From assembly GCF_002531825.1 (NCBI RefSeq), contig NZ_NWSX01000003.1:124001-188000 (forward strand): 64,000 bases of DNA, written 5' to 3'. Source of the DNA: Rhizobium sp. J15. GTDB lineage: Bacteria; Pseudomonadota; Alphaproteobacteria; Rhizobiales; Rhizobiaceae. Both the position numbers and the translations under genes were made by a program. Each line of letters starts with the position of its first letter. The first letter of the stretch is position 1. Shown here piece by piece: positions 62,083-64,000 of the stretch. The notes below the pieces were generated by a model that did no database searches, was not told where the DNA came from, and saw only the letters and a list, made by a program, of their open reading frames with translations.

Positions 62083-63213
62083 TTAGGCCGCAGCAAGCGC
62101 CGCATAGACGCGGGCCGATTGCCGCTGTTCAGCGAGATGCAGCTTTTCCACCATATCGAGCAGTTCGCCGATCGCGCCATGTGCGCCCTCGGGATGGCGG
62201 AATTTTTTGAGCAGGCGGCCGCAGACATTGCCGAGCACGCTGCCCGGCGCTTTCCTGGCGGCGTCGCGCCAGAGCAGCGTCGCCTCGACGAAGATGACGC
62301 TGATGTCTCGCGGCAGGCCGGCGGATTCATAGAGCGCGCGCACCGCATGCATGCGTCCGGTCGCGAGAATCGAGCGCACCCGGCGCTCGCCGCAACCCGT
62401 CAGGTCGACGATCGCAGCCGCGAAGAAATCCACCTTGCCGGCGCAGAGCGCATGCATCAGGAAGGACGGCGTCAGCCGGCCGTTGAGGCGCAGGTGCTCG
62501 ACGAGATCGGGTATTTCGCGCGGCGCGATGTCGCCGGCGATCGAAACGATGGCAGCCTCGGTCGCCTCGCGGCTGATGCGCTGGAGCCGCTGCAGGCCGA
62601 TCGCGGCCTGCGCCAACGGCAAGCCGACCAGCGCATTGCTGACATGCTGGGTGAGTAGCTGGCGGGCATCAGCCGGAAGATCGCTGCGGTCGAGCAGCAG
62701 GTTGCGGATGTCGCAGCTGTCGCCGAGCCGTTCGGCGATGCGTTTCAGCGATTGGCTGGAGATAGCCGCACCGTCGTTTTCGAGCAGGCAGAGCAGTTCC
62801 TCTTCGTCACCGACTTCCGCAAGGGCAGCAGCGACCGGGCGCGTGACATGGGCTCGGGCTGCGATCAGCATGCGGGTGGCGCCGTTGCCGCGCGCGGCGA
62901 GGTCGACAAGGTCGGCGTCGCTCAAAAGCGGCGAACAGGTGATGGCATGGCAGGCGACCTCGGGTTGGTCCTCGGCGAGCGAAAGCACGAGGCCGCGCGG
63001 CGCATCCGGCGACCAGGCGATCGCTTCGGCAAGTGCAAGCCGCACGCGCGGCGACGGATCGTCGAGCAGGAAGGTCATCGCCATCTCGGCGGCCTTCTTT
63101 TCATCGCTGGACATCTCGGACTGCAGATAGGCTCGCCCGAGTGCATTGGCTGCCCGAGCCCGGTCGCCGGTCTTGGCGGTTTCGATCCAACGAAGGAAAG
63201 CTTCTACGATCAC
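62083..63213 (-). CDS. DUF2336-domain protein
   Basis: Helical protein of 376 residues characteristic of alphaproteobacteria. DUF2336 signatures are RARAANALGRAYLQSEMSSD, LLDDPSPRVRLALAEAIAWS, CSPLLSDADLVDLAARG and the later LTPSFLMHALCAGKVDFFAA. HEAT-like repeats are suggested. The function of the family is unknown; some members regulate stress or cell cycle. I take the GTG at 63213 as start (GGGG upstream); an ATG at 63258 is possible. Confidence 0.85.
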   Translation of the reverse strand: MIVEAFLRWIETAKTGDRARAANALGRAYLQSEMSSDEKKAAEMAMTFLLDDPSPRVRLALAEAIAWSPDAPRGLVLSLAEDQPEVACHAITCSPLLSDADLVDLAARGNGATRMLIAARAHVTRPVAAALAEVGDEEELLCLLENDGAAISSQSLKRIAERLGDSCDIRNLLLDRSDLPADARQLLTQHVSNALVGLPLAQAAIGLQRLQRISREATEAAIVSIAGDIAPREIPDLVEHLRLNGRLTPSFLMHALCAGKVDFFAAAIVDLTGCGERRVRSILATGRMHAVRALYESAGLPRDISVIFVEATLLWRDAARKAPGSVLGNVCGRLLKKFRHPEGAHGAIGELLDMVEKLHLAEQRQSARVYAALAAA

Positions 63214-63326
63214 GCGACGCCCCAGCACTTGAACGCGATTCCTTCGCGTTCCTTTCATTGCTGCGACCGTAGCGGCAAAAGGTTTAAGATTGGTTCACCA
63301 TATTTCTTAAGCCTTTGTATGCCTTC

Positions 63327-63944
63327 TCAGACATTCACTTTTGGCATCTGCGGCCGGAACATCTCGAAAACATCGCTGCCTTCGCTGTAATCCATATAGC
63401 CCATGCGCGCGACAGGCCGGGCGATCGACATATCGAGCCGGCCGTCTCTGACGATCGCCTCATCGATATGGATGCCGACCACCTCGCCGAAGACGATGAC
63501 GTTTTCGGACGGCGTGCCAGACAGCGTCTTCGGCTCAATGATCTCGGTGACCCTGCATTCGAGCGCCGCAAAAGCCTCGCCGACATAAGGCGCGTCGATC
63601 AGTTCGGCCTGCTTCGGCGTCAGCCCGGCAAAGCCGAATTCGCTCTCGCCATAGGGCAGCGCCGCCGAGGAGAGGTTCATCTTCTCGGCAAGATCGCGGC
63701 TGACGAAATTGCAGGTGAAAACCCCGGTCTCGGCCGCATTGCGCTGGCTGTCCTTGCGTCCGGCGGACGAAAACATCACCAGCTTCGGCCGGTCGGCAAC
63801 GGCATTGAAGAAGGAATAGGGCGCAAGATTGATCGACCCGTCCCTGCCCTTGCTGCCGATCCAGCCGATCGGGCGCGGCGACACGATCGCCTTGAAGGGA
63901 TCATGCGCGAGCCCGTGCCGGTTGCTGTCGGTGGTGTAGAACAT
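63327..63944 (-). CDS. flavin reductase family (DIM6/NTAB) protein
   Basis: FMN-binding split-barrel protein of 205 residues. Motifs: HDPFKAIVSPRPIGWIGSKG, NLAPYSFFNAVADRPKLVMF, DSQRNAAETGVFTCNFVS, and VGIHIDEAIVRDGRLDMS IARPVARMG. Members reduce flavins or act on small compounds with NAD(P)H partners. GGAGAAG precedes the ATG at 63944, which overlaps the stop of the next upstream gene (TGATG). Confidence 0.9.
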   Translation of the reverse strand: MFYTTDSNRHGLAHDPFKAIVSPRPIGWIGSKGRDGSINLAPYSFFNAVADRPKLVMFSSAGRKDSQRNAAETGVFTCNFVSRDLAEKMNLSSAALPYGESEFGFAGLTPKQAELIDAPYVGEAFAALECRVTEIIEPKTLSGTPSENVIVFGEVVGIHIDEAIVRDGRLDMSIARPVARMGYMDYSEGSDVFEMFRPQMPKVNV

Positions 63945-64000
63945 CAGTCTTCTCCGCCGACCCAGGTGACGGTATCGGCAAGCTCCGGCCGCGGCCGTTC
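63944..64000 (-). CDS. unidentified gene, C-terminal end only
   Basis: The last 18 residues (ERPRPELADTVTWVGGED) of a frame that enters from the right edge and ends with a TGA overlapping the flavin reductase ATG. The overlap implies one operon. The fragment is too short to identify. Confidence 0.5.
   Translation of the reverse strand, partial: ERPRPELADTVTWVGGED

Overview
The window looks like a chromosomal segment from a Rhizobium species of the R. leguminosarum / R. etli kind. The evidence is high-GC coding with strong C/G third-position bias, several gene orders familiar from Rhizobiaceae (rlpA-dac-tmk-holB with metG-tatD-MBL hydrolase; ppiD-trpD-trpC-moaC-moeA; tpiA-secG-pyrG), a rhizobial-type extragenic palindrome before trpD, and matches to the alphaproteobacterial general-stress sigma factor (EcfG) promoter GGAAC-N16/17-CGTT. 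I could not run a database search, so the species assignment is an inference.

Layout. 1-3.3 kb: the end of a sugar ABC importer operon (two permeases and a binding protein; no ATPase in the window) facing a LacI-type regulator. 3.3-8.2 kb: a GNAT/MarR pair, an MFS exporter, a CadC-like winged-helix/TPR regulator and a thioredoxin-fold protein. 8.2-14.4 kb: signalling, with a zinc-ribbon/cyclase/ATPase/TPR protein and a CHASE-GGDEF-EAL cyclic-di-GMP protein split by a one-base frameshift at a hairpin. 14.6-16.6 kb: small stress-type proteins and a TerC-family membrane protein. 16.7-25.1 kb: a housekeeping block (MBL hydrolase, TatD, MetG, a TauE-like permease, HolB, Tmk, a penicillin-binding protein with degenerate motifs, RlpA). 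25.6-32.6 kb: accessory genes (VCBS-like secreted protein, tRNA-Ser, two LysR genes, a BKACE/quinone oxidoreductase pair, a DHA2 exporter). 32.4-36.5 kb: two transglutaminase-like proteins and a cluster of very small membrane or lipoproteins, some preceded by EcfG-type promoters. 36.7-42.9 kb: ppiD, trpD, trpC, moaC, moeA and a methyltransferase. 43-49.9 kb: a DEAD-box helicase, a FecR/CHASE2-cyclase pair and two divergent citrate-synthase-like genes. 49.9-57.7 kb: pyrG, secG, tpiA, a secreted hydrolase, parE and a phytase-like esterase. 57.8-64 kb: an AI-2E family permease, GNAT, a lower-GC island with a small two-helix membrane protein and a periplasmic caspase-like protease, then a DUF2336 protein and a flavin reductase.

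The strongest candidate for something undescribed is the island at 60.4-62.1 kb. A secreted caspase-fold (C14) protease with two C-terminal SH3-like modules is interrupted exactly at three tandem copies of an 8-bp unit. With two copies the gene reads through as one intact 471-residue protein, so the locus could switch by repeat slippage. It follows a tiny membrane protein and differs in base composition from its surroundings.

Other points of interest are the hairpin-associated frameshift in the cyclic-di-GMP gene, the penicillin-binding protein lacking normal SxN and KTG motifs, and the group of tiny proteins linked to stress promoters. I saw no CRISPR array, insertion sequence, prophage or rRNA.
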